Of a stretch of 64,000 nucleotides of DNA, positions 1 through 12,581 are shown piece after piece. Every line of letters begins with the position of its first letter. Position 1 is the first letter of the stretch. The notes beneath the pieces are model-generated. The model was not told the DNA's origin and ran no database searches. It worked only from the letters and a program-made list of their open reading frames with translations. The stretch comes from Paramecium octaurelia (taxonomy: Eukaryota; Ciliophora; Oligohymenophorea; Peniculida; Parameciidae), in the NCBI GenBank assembly GCA_905182995.1, contig CAJJDP010000015.1, forward strand, positions 62,001 to 126,000. The letters run 5' to 3'. The position numbers and the translations under genes were made by a program.

Positions 1-405
1 ACAATTAGATCTTGTTTAAGATAAAAAGGTTTATAAAGGAAAGTTAAAAATATCCTTACATTAAGATTATCTCATCTCTTATTCAGCAAAAGAAAGAATG
101 CTATATTTCATTAATGGGAAGACAGAAGTATAAATTATAAATTAAATAGGAATATCTGGATTTGGATAATGTTGAAGGAAATTTTAAATTTTTTGTTAAA
201 GTATTTGGATTAAAAGTCTAAATTTCCTGTTGATTTATAACATTATGTAATGAAATTATTCTTATTTGATAATATTTGGCAATTCAAACAGATAAAATTG
301 ATTGAATTTTTTTTCTCCAATTATTCAATATTATAAAGAATTGTATTGTAATATGAATATCAAAATTAACATAAATAATAACAGTTAAACGAAGTCAAAT
401 GTTGA
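1..405 (+). CDS. 3' end of an unknown gene (partial)
   Basis: This is the C-terminal part of a protein whose start lies left of the window. Reading frame 3 is open to position 194. A 22-nt intron (195-216, GTTAAAG...AAAAG) then moves the reading to frame 1, which runs to TGA at 403-405. The joined product ends with a Lys/Gln-rich stretch preceded by a hydrophobic, aromatic segment. No domain is recognised. Support comes from frame continuity across the intron and from sensible composition; without the intron frame 3 would stop at 231. The exact intron is an inference. Confidence 0.5.
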
Positions 406-736
406 AGGATGTATTTCAATAATATTTTAAAATTCAATTAATAAAAACAGTTGATTTTAAATTATTTAATTAATCTATTAACGTTGAAACATTTGAGTAA
501 TTAGAGTGGTTCAAGAAATTAGGGAAAATTTAAGAAAAAAGTTATTCTCAAGTTTTCTTTATTTAATTATAGTATATGCTTTTAATCAATGAAATTCAAC
601 TTTTGGAGGCTTTTAATTTTCTTAAAAATTTACTTATTTTAACTTAGATTGAATATCCATTCTTCATGTAAAATTCTTACGAAAGATTGAAATCTTTTAG
701 TCAATTTTTTACTATATATATAAATTAAATATTAAG
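406..736. other. A+T-rich spacer
   Basis: About 330 bp between the end of the partial gene and the MORN gene. One frame is open through most of it, but only TGA stops in this code, so that means little. The composition is simple A+T and nothing else is seen. The promoter of the MORN gene must lie here. Confidence 0.5.
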
Positions 737-1964
737 ATGGGAACTTGTTGTACAAACAATACACAAGATAAGGATGCTTTTACTGCAATAACAGCTCCAA
801 TATACATAAATAATGAAAATTTGGAGGTTGGAATACAAACTAAAATCAAAGAATCAAATGAAACTCCAAGTTCACCTATCAGATCAGAGAAAATCGATGT
901 ATGGTTTAGCATTAAAATCTAGCACAGGATGAGAACTATGGAAGCATTAAGAGTTATAGAGGAGTGATGATTCATAATGCTAATGTATATATACATTCCT
1001 TTAATAGGATAGATTTTTGATGAATAAACTTCACTTGCTATAAAGATATTCAACTCCTTAGGTATTTATTCTGGGCAATTTAAGGTCCATTTCCATTTCT
1101 AGTTGTTAAAGATCAAACTCTTACTTATGTTGGTCCAGTTTAAATCGAAGAAGGGTATATATATCATAGTAATAAGAATGATTTACTAAGGGGAATGGTT
1201 GGATGGCAGGAGACATGGATTCGGGAAACAACTCTATTCTTTTGGATCAATTTATGAGGGGGAATGGAATAATGATTAATAACATGGATTTGGAAGATTA
1301 GTTTTACCAAATGGAGATTAGTATAATTTCAATACCAACTTAAGTTATGAAGGCTCATGGATAAGTGATAAGGCTTGGGGAATAGGAAAGTATGTAACTC
1401 TTGATGGAACGACCTATAATGGCGATTGGGTTGAGGATAAATAACATGGAGTAATGAATTACATGATATTGAGAAAGGAATTGAATATTGGAATAATGGA
1501 TAAAGGTATGAAGGCACCTACTAATATGGATAAAAGACAGGTTATGGTATCTTTGAATGGTCTGATGGTTCCAAATATGAAGGAGAATTACTGGATGGTA
1601 TGCCACATGGAAACGGAGAATATTGTTGGAAGGATGGTAAAAAAGTAAGTTCAATGTTAATTTATAGTATAAAGGAGAATGGATGTTAAATCAAATGAAT
1701 GGTGAGGGAGTTTATACTTGGCCTGATGGAAAGACTTATAAAGGAAATGTAAGTAAATTATTTGATTTTAAGTTTGAAAAGGATCAAAGACATGGATACG
1801 GAGAATTAGATTGGTCAGATGGAAGGATTTATAAAGGATGTTGGAAAAATGGGAGGTAACATGGAGAAGGAATGTTTACATATAATAACAAAGTTCGAAA
1901 AGGAGTTTGGGAGAATGGATAGCCTATAAAATGGGGACAGAGTGAAATATTATCATTACAATGA
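737..1964 (+). CDS. MORN-repeat protein, possibly myristoylated
   Basis: MORN repeats (Y-x-G-x-W...G-x-G, about 23 residues) bind membranes and often organise the cortex or cilia. After removal of eight introns (899-927, 985-1012, 1062-1084, 1169-1190, 1321-1344, 1451-1473, 1645-1667, 1749-1772) the product is 343 residues. It starts MGTCC, a plausible N-myristoylation and palmitoylation signal. A short N-terminal region leads into a GPV...EEGYIY segment, then about eight MORN units (for example YEGEWNNDQQHGFGR and YEGELLDGMPHGNGE) run to the C-terminus. The introns were placed because each restores perfect repeat spacing. Some end in GAG or AAG rather than TAG. The role of this copy is not known; a cortical scaffold is the simplest guess. 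Confidence 0.9.
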
Positions 1965-2205
1965 ATTACTCAGTGTTTTTAATTGATTCATTCTCAATTT
2001 TAATATCATTATATCAAATATTTAAATTTATTTGGATTTTTGAAATAAACTCAATTGAATGAGTTCAGTACTATTATATCATCATATTCATTATAAGACA
2101 TAAGTAAGATTAACTTAATTTAAGTGAAAATACCTTAAAAAGTAGAGTTAATGAAAAAAATAACTAATAAATTTAAAATTATAAATTAACAATTTTGATT
2201 ATTTA

Positions 2206-3363
2206 TCATTAATCATCATCCGTGTATAGAGCTAATCTTGAGTTAGTAAATTTCATAGCATACAACCAATAAGATAAATGTTAAGTAACATAAACAGCAT
2301 TTTTTAGTTTTTCATCTGGACTACCGAATATCCTAAAAGTTTTTTCAATATTCCCCAATTTAGGAAAGTTCTAAGGCAAAAATGACAATATAAATTCATT
2401 TGTTATTAATAAAATGTGTTCACCATTTTATTCCTCGCAATATACTGCATTCATATTTTAGTCTTGATACTAAATGTATCCATACCTTGTTTAACTAGTG
2501 ATTACGTTTTTTTATCAGTATCTCCCTGCTGATATTATTCCTATTCATAATTTTAGAGAGCCTGATAACCCGTTTCATTTAGTGCAATAGAGAATAAAAC
2601 AATGAAGGTAGCCATCTTGATGATAATTTAAATTTACTTCCTTGTAAGCATCTTCATTCAATAAAGGCCCAATAGCCACAAGAAAATAGGCCAATATTTT
2701 ACTTATTTAAGTTTTCTTGATGTTTTTGTCTTTATCTATTTCCTCTTTCATCAGAGGATCCTGATCTGGATTTTTTACCTATTCAAAATTATACAGCAAA
2801 TTTTACTCTTTCATTTGTAATTTCCTTGATATAATTATAGATGGTCTAATAATCCTGATTATTAATAAAGTAATCTTTTGGAAAGCTATTCAATAAATAG
2901 ACTTGCTTTTCTTCCTCTTTCTCATACTTAATGCCCTTGAATTTTTGGAATAAAGCCTTACAGATCTAAAATTGCCAACACTATCTAAAAAGAGGAGGAC
3001 TTATTCTATAGTTTCATCTGGTTCATTATTGCTGATTGATCTTTCGTCGTCTGATTTTCCTTCCTTCAAGTCGTTTTCGTCCAACTTGGATAAATACAAA
3101 TAAATCATACTCTCTTAGGTCTGCCCCTATTTGCTTTTGGATTCATATTATTAGGTTAGGTTGTACCTTAAGGAGGACTTCCTTGATGTTTTTGCCTCCA
3201 TATACAAGTTGCAATACTTCAAATGTGTATATAGTGCGGGATAACTCAAATAGCTCTTCCCACACCCGCATGTGTAATCCCTGCTACTTTGATCATTCCT
3301 TCTCCTCCTTGCTCTTGCTTATACTGATGCATCGTCTTTATTAGTGGAATTAACTGGATCCAT
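2206..3363 (-). CDS. C2H2-type zinc-finger protein
   Basis: The product is about 339 residues after six short introns. Residues 25-50 hold one C2H2-like finger: Y-T-C-G-C-G-K-S-Y-L-S-Y-P-A-L-Y-T-H, then K-Q-K-H. It is followed by a basic, glycine- and proline-rich stretch ending in GRPKR, which looks like an AT-hook or nuclear localisation element. This pattern (CGCGKSYLSYPALYTHLK, then GRPKR) recurs in many ciliate proteins. The remainder is acidic and helical with no known domain. The product is likely nuclear; DNA or RNA binding is inferred from the finger only. The start ATG is the first in the frame. The gene ends 241 bp from the convergent MORN gene. Confidence 0.8.
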
Positions 3364-4144
3364 TTTAACTTATTCTTATTAATGCATTCATATTTATAAA
3401 TAATTGCTTAATGAACATCAGGCCTAAGTAATATTAATTCAGAGGAATAGTTGATGTTTGACTCTACTCTCAATAAGTAATTTGATCAATCCCATAATTC
3501 CTCCAAATAATTAGATTAAAATATTGTTGAAACCTGCTCTCTGCATTATAACAAGCATTTAACACTGCAAATAGAATTAACTCATTCACTAATTTAGATA
3601 GCATCGTCAAAATATTAAAATGAGATATATGTATCAAGGCTATATCAAGGCTTAAAGGAATACTATATCAACAACAAATAGTTTTTAGAGAAGTAAAATT
3701 TAATTTCCAGCTTTCTTCAGATAATATAATGAAATTCTGAAAATGTTATTCCAGTATAATAAAAAAATGACAAAGGAAGGATAAAATAATAATAAATATT
3801 TGATCCTGAATAAAATCTAAAGAAAGACAGAAAAATGAAAGATATGAAACATTTTTAATGAAAACTCAGTCTACCTTTAGTTTAAGCCATTTATTTTATA
3901 TCTTCTACTTTAAATTATTATATTTCACTTTATATTAAATCACTCAAATAAGACTTGATCTGCTCATTAGATGTATAATCAATTTGTAATTCAATCTTAA
4001 TACTAAGAAATAATTAAAAAAGAATAGTGCTGATATTGATAACCACTACATATCAATCCATAAAATATATTTATACTTTATAAATGACAGTATACAATTA
4101 ATTTGAATATGATTGTAATAATTTATGTGTATATTTTATTAATA
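3364..4144. other. Spacer with possible gene relic
   Basis: About 780 bp between two minus-strand genes. On the minus strand a 44-codon ORF starting with MLSKLVNEL (3470-3604) is followed, in another frame, by a protein-like stretch (around 3375-3480, containing SSELILLRPDVHQA). No splice pair joins them and the second frame overruns into the zinc-finger gene. It looks like a decayed gene or chance reading. The rest is A+T-rich and holds the zinc-finger gene promoter. Confidence 0.35.
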
Positions 4145-5266
4145 TCAAACCTTGATGTTTGAGAAATCAACACTTTAAACGAGGGATAAAGCTTATTCAC
4201 TGACTCCCAATTCTCTGGTGAATTCATTCTTGGTATTGGTGTAAATATCAGTTTCTTCAGCATAGGTGTTGTTTTCCAATTCTAATTCAGCAGTGTATTG
4301 CTTTTAATCAGCAGCTCTTTAGTCTCTGAATTCAACCATTGAGTCGATCTTTTCTAAAAGCTATTTGATATTTAGTACCATTGGTAGCAGTCAAATCTAC
4401 GGTTGCTCTGTCAATTTGTCTTCCGAAGTCTGCGAATTCGTCATCCAATTACTCAAGGTAAGCTTCATGGTCAAGGACATCTTGAGCTTCTTAGGCTGTT
4501 AAATCGTTGATTTAATCAACAACAGCGTTTCTGAAGTCATTAAGAGCATCGACAATAGATTTCAAGACATCTTGATTTGAAAAGTTTTGGTTGGAAGCTA
4601 AGCTGATGAGAGCCTTGATCATGGGAGCCATTCTGGATCTTGATCTCAATTTATTTTCAATGTTTTTCAAAGTATTTTAGAATCTCTTGATTTACAATAA
4701 TGATGGATTGGTCAATGAGGCAAGAAGGGCAAGGGCATCGTCAACTGAAGCTGTTGCATCGTTTAATTCAGCAACTTAGGCTTCGAATGCTTCATGCTCT
4801 TATTCTCTTACAAGGACTGCTTCATCATAGTTCTTTCTGTTTTCCTCTTAGTATCCAATAACGGTATCAATTTTGCTTTAGATTTGATTTCTTCTTGGGT
4901 AAAGTAAATTATCAAGAGTGTCTTATGTGTTGTTGACGTCTATACATAGATTTTCGAAATACCAATAACTGCATCTTGGATGTCTTACTCAAGAGAGACA
5001 ACAAGTGCATTATGTTCGTTTGTTCTCACTTAGAAATTGAATTCTAATGTTTCCAATTCCTCCTCTAAGTCATTTATGAGTTCTTCGATAGCATCGATTA
5101 ACTCTTAGACTGGTCCACCTGCCATTGAGTGTAACTCAACCAAATGAAGTAATGCCTTTCCGTATGTGCTTTTAGCTAAATCAGCCTAGACTTTAGCCAT
5201 GTTTCTCTCTTAAACTCGGGCTGTAAAGGCTACAGCAATGAGGGCAATCAAGATTAAGGATTTCAT
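4145..5266 (-). CDS. Trichocyst matrix protein precursor (TMP family)
   Basis: Trichocyst matrix proteins are the crystalline cargo of Paramecium's dense-core secretory organelles. They are made as precursors in the secretory pathway and cut into small acidic polypeptides that assemble into the expandable core. The product is 357 residues after two introns of 23 and 25 nt. It starts with a clear signal peptide (MKSLILIALIAVAFTARV) and then shows two long, acidic, heptad-rich coiled-coil regions (for example ELIDAIEELINDLEEELE and VDALNDFRNAVVDQINDL), with an internal KNIENKLRSRSRM segment. The near absence of Cys and Trp and the helical design fit the family. TMPs are a large multigene family, so the exact subfamily cannot be assigned by eye. 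Confidence 0.9.
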
Positions 5267-5491
5267 GATTTTAATATTAATTAAATAAAAACGACTTTAT
5301 ATAATTATCAATCCCAAACAATCAATCACTGTAAATTTCAGGAGTTTCAGGAGCCAAACAATCAGAATTCCAACACGTAATCCTCCTCCTTTGCACTTTC
5401 TCCAATTTTCGACAGACCTCTTCATGAAATTATCTTTGTTAATTGGTTTCACTCTACAAATATCTTTATTGTCTATTGTCATTTTCACGCT

Positions 5492-6482
5492 TCACTCACA
5501 TAAATAACACTCAATTACCTTATATTTATGATTTATTCCATCCTTTATGGTTCTCATTGTTAATGAGGGTCGATTCATTCCAGTTGGTTTAATCAAGTCT
5601 TTTGTTGACTCCTAAAATTAAATCATTTAAGATTGTTAATCTAGTGATTTTCTAGGGAATATTGATGACTGTCTCCTTATGATTTAAGTTGGATTCTATG
5701 TTTAGATCAATATTTATTGAGAGACCTATTGTGACTCTTGCAGTGACTCTTTCTTCAATTAATCCTGCTCCTTAAATTTTTGAAATCCCTTGCGTTTCTC
5801 TGACGAAACCTTGTTTGTTGATTTTATAGATTCCAAGTATCCCAAGCATTTTAGCATATTCTTCTCTTTGCAGAATTTGGACATATATGAAATGAATTGG
5901 TTGTTTTTACATTCACACTTCTCAATCAATTGAAGAAAGAAACTGTCTGCTTCAATCTAATACTCTTGTTTTTGGGTTTATAACAATAGAAACACTTTAA
6001 AAAGATCTGTCTCATATTTAGACTTGTAATCTATTTGTAATACTTCAAAATATTTTTTGCACTCAAAATACGCTAAAATACATAAAATGCGCAAAAATGT
6101 TTGTAGTTTATACATATCGATCTAATTAAATATTGACTAAGTACTAGGTCTAAATTAGCAAATGCCCAAGCTTAAAAATAAGAGGATTCATTTTTTCTCA
6201 AATTGCACGATTTGATTTCTTTAAATTCAATAATGTACTTTTCAGAAATTATTTCTGGAAATAGCATAAACCCTTCCTAGGTTTTTAACTTAGAGGCTAA
6301 ACCAAAGGATAAAATCTTAAGTTCACTCAAATTGTCAATAATTTTGAAAATTCTCTATGATCTCTATTAAGATATCAAATCTACTTATCCGTGTTTACGT
6401 TTTCTTCAGCTACCTTATTTAGTTAATCATGAACATATTGAGGGAAGGTTTCCTATAAGTAATTTTTGTTACAAACACTCAT
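5492..6482 (-). CDS. Unknown protein (310 residues)
   Basis: Not recognised. Two introns (35 and 23 nt; the first is rather long) give a continuous 310-residue product starting MSVCNKNYLQETFPQYVHDQL. The middle is helical and aromatic (MYKLQTFLRILCILAYFECK). A cysteine cluster follows (EKCECKNNQ, then KFCKEKNMLKCLGYL). The C-terminal third is Gln/Ser-rich and basic (RRQSSIFPRKS), so probably disordered and phosphorylatable. The coding strand is supported by frame consistency and composition. The gene shares a 225-bp upstream spacer tail-to-head with the trichocyst gene. Confidence 0.65.
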
Positions 6483-6758
6483 TATTTAAAATATTAATCT
6501 AAACTTTTACAAATAGTACAAACACAAAAATTACTTAAATTCTGATAGCATAATTTTATTTTAGATTGATTATAAATATATAAACAAAACAAAATAAGAA
6601 TTATAAAATTTGAATCTCTAAAAAGCATTGATTTTCTTGAAATTGCTAATAAATTCAAATTTATATCCCTTATTTGATGAATTTTATATATTAATATAGC
6701 ACATCCTAATCTAATATATATTGATTATCAATAAATTATTAAAATTGAAAATTAAATT

Positions 6759-9135
6759 ATGCTACACGACTTATTATTTTCGTTGTTAGGTAAACCAGGC
6801 TCATTTGTCAAATAATTTGATAACTCGCCCTTTTATATTGATGAATCTTTGAATCTTTTTTCAAAACCCGAAATAGTTTAATTGAATCAAATTGTGAATT
6901 TGGGATATCATTATTAGCAAATAGACAATTTCTTGTAAAATCAAGAAGAGAAAAGCAGCTACATTAAAGTAAAACCATAAATAAATATCCTAGGCTTTGG
7001 TGTTTGGAATAGACAACAGTTTGAATGATTATAGATAAACAATATTGACTTTGGAATAAGAGTATCTGAATGAAAAAATGTTCATAGTATCCTAACTAAA
7101 TGTCAGACTATAAGCATATTATTAAATTCTATTGAATTTGCACACATCCATCAACATAATACAGTAACACAATATGCGCGGGGGATAAATACTAGATTAC
7201 CTTTATGAAAGAACACTGACAGGAAATGACAAACTCTAACTAATTTATCAAAACATTTTGTCAGCCTGTTACGAAGTGCTATTTTAATAATTATCCTCTT
7301 GGTTGTAGTATGGTTAAATTTTGGACACTTCAGATGAATTTTTTATTTAAAGAATCGATGAGAAAAAGAAAACTGATCAGCATGAATACAATTGGGATAC
7401 TTCATTTACATTAAATATATAGATGCTACCATTACATTTTATTTCATTGCAGATGGCCGATAAAATATTATTCATTGGAAAGGCGGTGAAAGTTTTGAAA
7501 GGTCAACAAGAGTTATTCATTAATGAGCATTAATAATTGATAAGAGAAATTGAAGTATATGATTCCTTTACATTTAACCGAATTATTGATCAATTGCAGA
7601 AACAAGTTGGAGAATAATTAGTTTAAGTCATAGTTGATAAACAAGAATTGTTTATTCATTTGAAAAACTTTTATTTATTTATACTGCTTAATAATGGCAA
7701 CTTTATATAGCAATTCTTATCTGATTGCTAATCAATCCTGCAATTACCTTAGACATAACAAGCCTTATAAGAATTAAACTTTAATCTTCACAAGATGGAC
7801 TACGATTAGACAGAGAAAATGGAAATGTTTATTTACAATAATGGATTTGAATATAAGACCTTTCAATCCTTAAATAATTTATAGATTAAAAATAATGTGA
7901 TTTAGACAATTAATATATTGAGAATGGGACCTGCTCGAGGCCCTGAAGATTGGAGTGGAGTTTTTAGAGATGTCAAACAATCTATTGAAAATGGATTTAC
8001 ATTGCAAATTGTTTTTAAATTCAAATAATAATTATCAAAGCCATTGGGGGGATATTCAATTCTATAGGTTCCATAGGATTTGAGTACAAGTTTAGTATTG
8101 CTATTTTGTTAGGACGAAGAAAATGGAGTGTTTATTAGATTGAAATTGGATTAATAGAAAGTTTCTTCTTTATCAGTGGAATCTAAAATTAAATTTAAAG
8201 AAGAAATTATTTACAAATGGAAATTGGACAAAATAGATTTTTCAGAAGGAGATTTACATAGTTTAAAAATTAATTATTAAAATGATGAATTATCATTAAT
8301 TATAGATGATACTTAAAGTGATACATAATGTAAGACTGACATATTGCCTCCTTCTTAATGGAAAAAGGTGGCTTTTAAATTTTAAAAATATTTTTAGTTG
8401 GAATTAGGACGATGTATGGTAGGAATTAAATAATATGGTTAAATTGTTGATTTATATACATGGAAGATGATAGGAAGCAACTTTTTGAATGATGCTTCTT
8501 GGAGTGGTCTAACATTGAAGTATTAAGTAGACTATCCATTGTCTCTACTTATCACTCCATCCTTATAAGAGAAATTCTAATTATTCTTCAGGTATTTATT
8601 CCCTATTCGACACGCTTAATTTGAATTGCAATAGGTGTGGATTAAACTCACAAAAAAATTCAAAAAAAAGGATTGCAAATACATATTGGGAATGCATACC
8701 TAATTGATGCATGTTGTCAATGCCTTTTATCATTACTTTTAGATGGATATCATAGCTGTTTAATGGTCTAAAATGATATCAAGGATGCAAAATGAAATCA
8801 ACTTTGAATTGATGAGAAAAATTATGGATGAATTTGAATAATCTGTTTCTAATTAACTATTTCTCAATCTGTAATAGATTGTCAAGAACATTTTTCAAAT
8901 AATCAAATTTGTGCACAAATACATTGAGTTAGTTAATAGAATTGAATTGTAGCATCACTCTTTAATAAATAAAGAATGTTACAAACTGATGGTAGAATTT
9001 GATACTTAATTTATTGCTCTATTCAATCTGATCTAGTTGTTGACCAAAAGTACTAATTAAACTGCTCTATTTTAATTGCTAACAAGGCTTGATTATAATT
9101 CCTATTTTGATAATAAGACCAATGAAAAATTCTGA
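6759..9135 (+). CDS. TUBGCP4: Gamma-tubulin complex component 4 (GCP4) with an inserted jelly-roll-like region
   Basis: GCP4 is a subunit of the gamma-tubulin ring complex, which nucleates microtubules at basal bodies and in the nucleus. The product is 783 residues after one 25-nt intron (6969-6993). The start MLHDLLFSLLGKPGSF matches the GCP4 N-terminus. GRIP1-type helices follow. The second half (WSGLTLKYQVDYPLSLLITP, then FFRYLFPIRHAQFELQQVW) aligns closely with the GRIP2 domain, and the product ends in LLTRLDYNSYF as in animal GCP4. Between GRIP1 and GRIP2 (residues about 355-570) lies extra sequence with beta-strand periodicity (GFTLQIVFKF, GVFIRLKL, HSLKINYQNDELSLIIDD) resembling a concanavalin-like jelly roll. 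Family identity is secure; the insert's fold is an inference. Confidence 0.93.
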
Positions 9136-9178
9136 AGCTTCATATAATTTATATATATGTATATTAAAAATAATTAAA

Positions 9179-9645
9179 ATGATTCGTCTCACACACAATA
9201 AATCAGTGGCCTGCTTTTCTGGAGCCTTGTGGGGACCTATACATGAAAGACCCATCGTCGATAGAGTTATGTCAACATCCTAATGGCCAGTCCCATACTA
9301 TTAAAGAATTTTCAAAGCCTATCCAGTTAGATGTACGCATTAGATTAAAATAAGAAAATAAATAAACTTGGGCAATGAATTTGGCTGGAGCCGAGATTCA
9401 CGATATTAATTGGTATTGTGCTAAGCAAGCTTTGAGCAGAACTCTTAAGGGAAGATAAGCTGTTGAATATGTCGAAAACAATATTCCAACATAAAGTAAA
9501 GTGATTAAAATTAAAAATAGGTTATATTGTCATTCAAAAAGACGTGTCGAGAATGGCAAAAGCATATGTAAGTGATTTAAGTCATTTCCTTAGTGTGGCT
9601 AATAAAGAAAGCAAAGTCATTTTGGACTCAGTCGAATTGATTTGA
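9179..9645 (+). CDS. Unknown small protein (139 residues)
   Basis: Not recognised. Two introns (9333-9354, 22 nt; 9496-9520, 25 nt) yield a 139-residue product beginning MIRLTHNKSVACFSGALWGP and ending FLSVANKESKVILDSVELI. The central part is rich in Trp, Tyr and His (NKQTWAMNLAGAEIHDINWY). The intron model was chosen because it alone joins three well-behaved coding segments. The basic, Ser/Arg-containing N-terminus could be a mitochondrial presequence, but that is a guess. It lies 43 bp downstream of the GCP4 stop on the same strand. Confidence 0.65.
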
Positions 9646-9707
9646 AGAATAGTCAAATAATCAAATATTTATAATTATGCATTAATTTGCAATGTTATCT
9701 CAGTAAT

Positions 9708-12090
9708 TCAAAAATTTCTATGAGGAAATAATATTTCTCTTTGCAAAATTCCACTATTATCCGCTTTATTATTTCTCTCTTAACTAAAAAGCCCAAAATT
9801 CTCTGAGGATTCATCATCAAACTCTTTTTTCAGTTAAGATCTTGATTTGCTCTGTCTCATCTATTTTACCTTTCTTCTAAGAATATATTTAATTCTGTGA
9901 CTCAGTTTTTATTCCACGAGATCGAAGTCTATAAATTAAGAAACTTCGAAAATATCCCGTATTTCCTTCCCTAACTTTTCAATAAGTATTTCATTCATTC
10001 TCCCCAATTCCTTCTGAGGATCATTCACTTTATCATAAGCCTAACTCAATAACATCTATATACTTTGTAGAGTTTTTGATACGCTTTGATAGAAGCAGGA
10101 AGGTTTGCCTTTTTAGCCTCAGAGTATTGTTTCATGGCCAATTAAGCAACTTGACCAACTGACATAGAGGAATTCGAATTTTCTGTCAATTTTTATCTAA
10201 CAATTAAATGAATTAAGTTACGTATAGACTTCAACTCTACTTGGTAGTTTTTTCTATTCATTGAGAGTAATTATCTGTTTGGGGGCAAAATTGAATAGAA
10301 TTTACTAATTTTTATCTAAAATTAAGTCTTTTAATAGATTGATTTCCTTAACCTTTTCCAAAATTACATAGATATCAATATCAGAATTAATCCTATCTCT
10401 ATTAATTAAATAAGTAAACTTACACTGCCTTCATGAGAAGTATGGACGTTTTGTCTTTAAAACATCTTCCTCCTGTTATTTGATGGCACAGGAATTTGAA
10501 AGTAAACTGAATGGGTTGTGCTCTAGTAAGAACTTAAGATATTTGAGATGTTAAGTATTCTTTACGACTCTTAAAGCCAAGTTTGGATACGATTTCCTCT
10601 TATTGCCTTTGAAATTCGGATTTGATTTCTGATGACGTATTTTTGATCATTTGCTTCTAATTTGTCGTATTATGGGGAGTCTCTTCATTCACTACTTGTA
10701 TTCGAATCTCGTCGTCTTGTAAAGGTTGAGTAAGAGATTTTTTATTGGGCAAATTTGAATCTTGTATCTCTAATAGTTTAGGCGTTTGTGTCTTTTTCTT
10801 GATCTAAGTGATTTTCTTAACCAAGTCATCATTCCGAATCTTTTAAGAATTTTTAGTATTATCAAAATTGAAGTCATACACTTTATTTGCAAGTTCTATT
10901 AGATCTGTTAAATATTTAAAAATAAGTATTTACATTGTTATTTGTTATAGAATGCAACAAAGAAGCCTAAAAACACAACAACTATATTCACAAATCCTCC
11001 TAAGTATGACAACAAGTCATCAACTTTTTAGAATTATCTTGTGATATATTTTGTGTAAGGACTTCTTCGAAAATACAAAGCTATATATTATTTGTCTGTT
11101 GCTGATCCCAGAGTGGTTATATCTCTAAAATCTGCTGGTTCTTTCATAAATACATTTTCAACTTATTCATCATCAAATACTGGAACTAAACTTTAATCAG
11201 TGTTTATTTGGTATTTTTTAAAAAATATATCTGATTACCGAGACAATTTAAAAGGAACAAATTAAAAATAGACTTCATCATCCAAATAGCCTTAAATGTA
11301 ATCCGTTGGTTTTGATGGATTCACAACTGTATTGGTCATATATCTACGTGAAAATAATTGAAATACATTCTTATTCTGTAAGAACCTTCACTCGATAACC
11401 ATTTGTCCATAACTTCTTTGGATGCACAAGTTGGATGCCAAGTAAGATTGGCATTTTTCGATGTATCGTTTTTGCAATCGGATATTTCAATTTTAGCAAA
11501 ATCTAAATACTCACTTGAATATCTTCCGCCAACTGTTAAAGAGTAGTTAAGACTATATATTATATGAAGGTATTACTCAGGACAGAGCCATGTGGACAAT
11601 CCTAATTGGTTGTATTGATCTGTAAAATTAAGATCATATTTATCGAATATTTTTTGAAATCTATCTAGGGTACATGGAATCAGATTAGTTAGATTTTCGT
11701 ATTTAATTGTTGTTCCATTACTCAATCTTACATATGTTCTTAATTTGTTAAATGAAATTACCTTGCTTTTATTGTAATGTTAAAAAATGGATTTGTATTG
11801 AAAGCTGTACTTTATTCGATTGAAACAGCAAACATAAAATTATCTGAGGTAAATTTGATCCTATCAGGGTTTTCTTCGAATACTGTCTAAGTATCTGCTT
11901 AGATATTAGTTTTTCCTAAGAAATCTATGATGTTTGATTAAAAAAATATCGCAACGATGGCCACAATCAAGCAGGATAAAAAACCTCCTCCGCCTGTTTT
12001 GTATTGATCATCTCCATTTAAATTCAAGGAAATATTTTATCCGAACAGATCAATTTGTCTAAAAACTAAATATTCATCGGATAAATACAT
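9708..12090 (-). CDS. Ciliate-expanded two-pass transmembrane protein
   Basis: The product is 746 residues after six introns of 19-29 nt, summing to an exact frame. An N-terminal cytosolic lead (DLFGQNISLNLNGDDQYKTG) precedes a first membrane span (GFLSCLIVAIVAIFF). A Cys- and Asn-rich ectodomain of about 330 residues contains NPFFNITIKAR, YENLTNLIPC and several N-glycosylation sites. A second span (LLSYLGGFVNIVVVFLGFFVAF) follows. The C-terminal 300 residues are cytosolic, charged and partly helical. This layout, including the FRRSPYTKYITRQF segment just before the second span, is a large ciliate-specific family annotated only as transmembrane protein. Its function is unknown; a surface or vesicle receptor is possible. 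Confidence 0.8.
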
Positions 12091-12581
12091 TATTGGGACT
12101 TTGCTAGCATTGTTGATTTTTAATAAATATTAATTACTACAGTAATTTCATATAATAATTCTTTAAAATTGATGTATCATACATAATAATTTCATGTTTC
12201 TCTCGAGCATCAACCTCTTTTCCAATAAGAATTTTAGAAAGAACAAATATCAATTATTAATAATGTGAGTTAAGTTAAAGTTTATTAAATGGAATAAATG
12301 TTAATAAATTTCCAATGTTTAAATCTCATTTTCTTTGATAATATCAAAAATTAATTACTTATATAATTAAAACAATCAAAATTCTGATCAACTTTGTCAA
12401 TTTATTAACATCCTTTGGAATCGTACACTATTCTTATGGATTTGCTACATTCACTTGTTTTGGCAAGATGGTGATAGCAAAATGGCTATTATGAAGATTT
12501 ATAATTTAATAAATAAGAAATAATTAGATTTAGAATAACTTTGAGCGCCTTAATTTAAAAGCATATATATAAAATAATTAT
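12091..12581. other. A+T-rich spacer
   Basis: About 490 bp upstream of the transmembrane-protein gene and downstream of the Siva-like gene. Both strands were read; no convincing coding segment or RNA gene was seen. Confidence 0.5.

Noticed and set aside
3470-3900. Short hydrophobic minus-strand ORFs (MLSKLVNEL..., MFHIFHFSVFL...)
   Set aside because: With one stop codon in A+T-rich DNA such ORFs are expected by chance; no intron set or family supports them.
5297-5488. Minus-strand ORF upstream of the trichocyst gene
   Set aside because: It overlaps the promoter region, has no protein-like composition and stops at the unknown gene's end.
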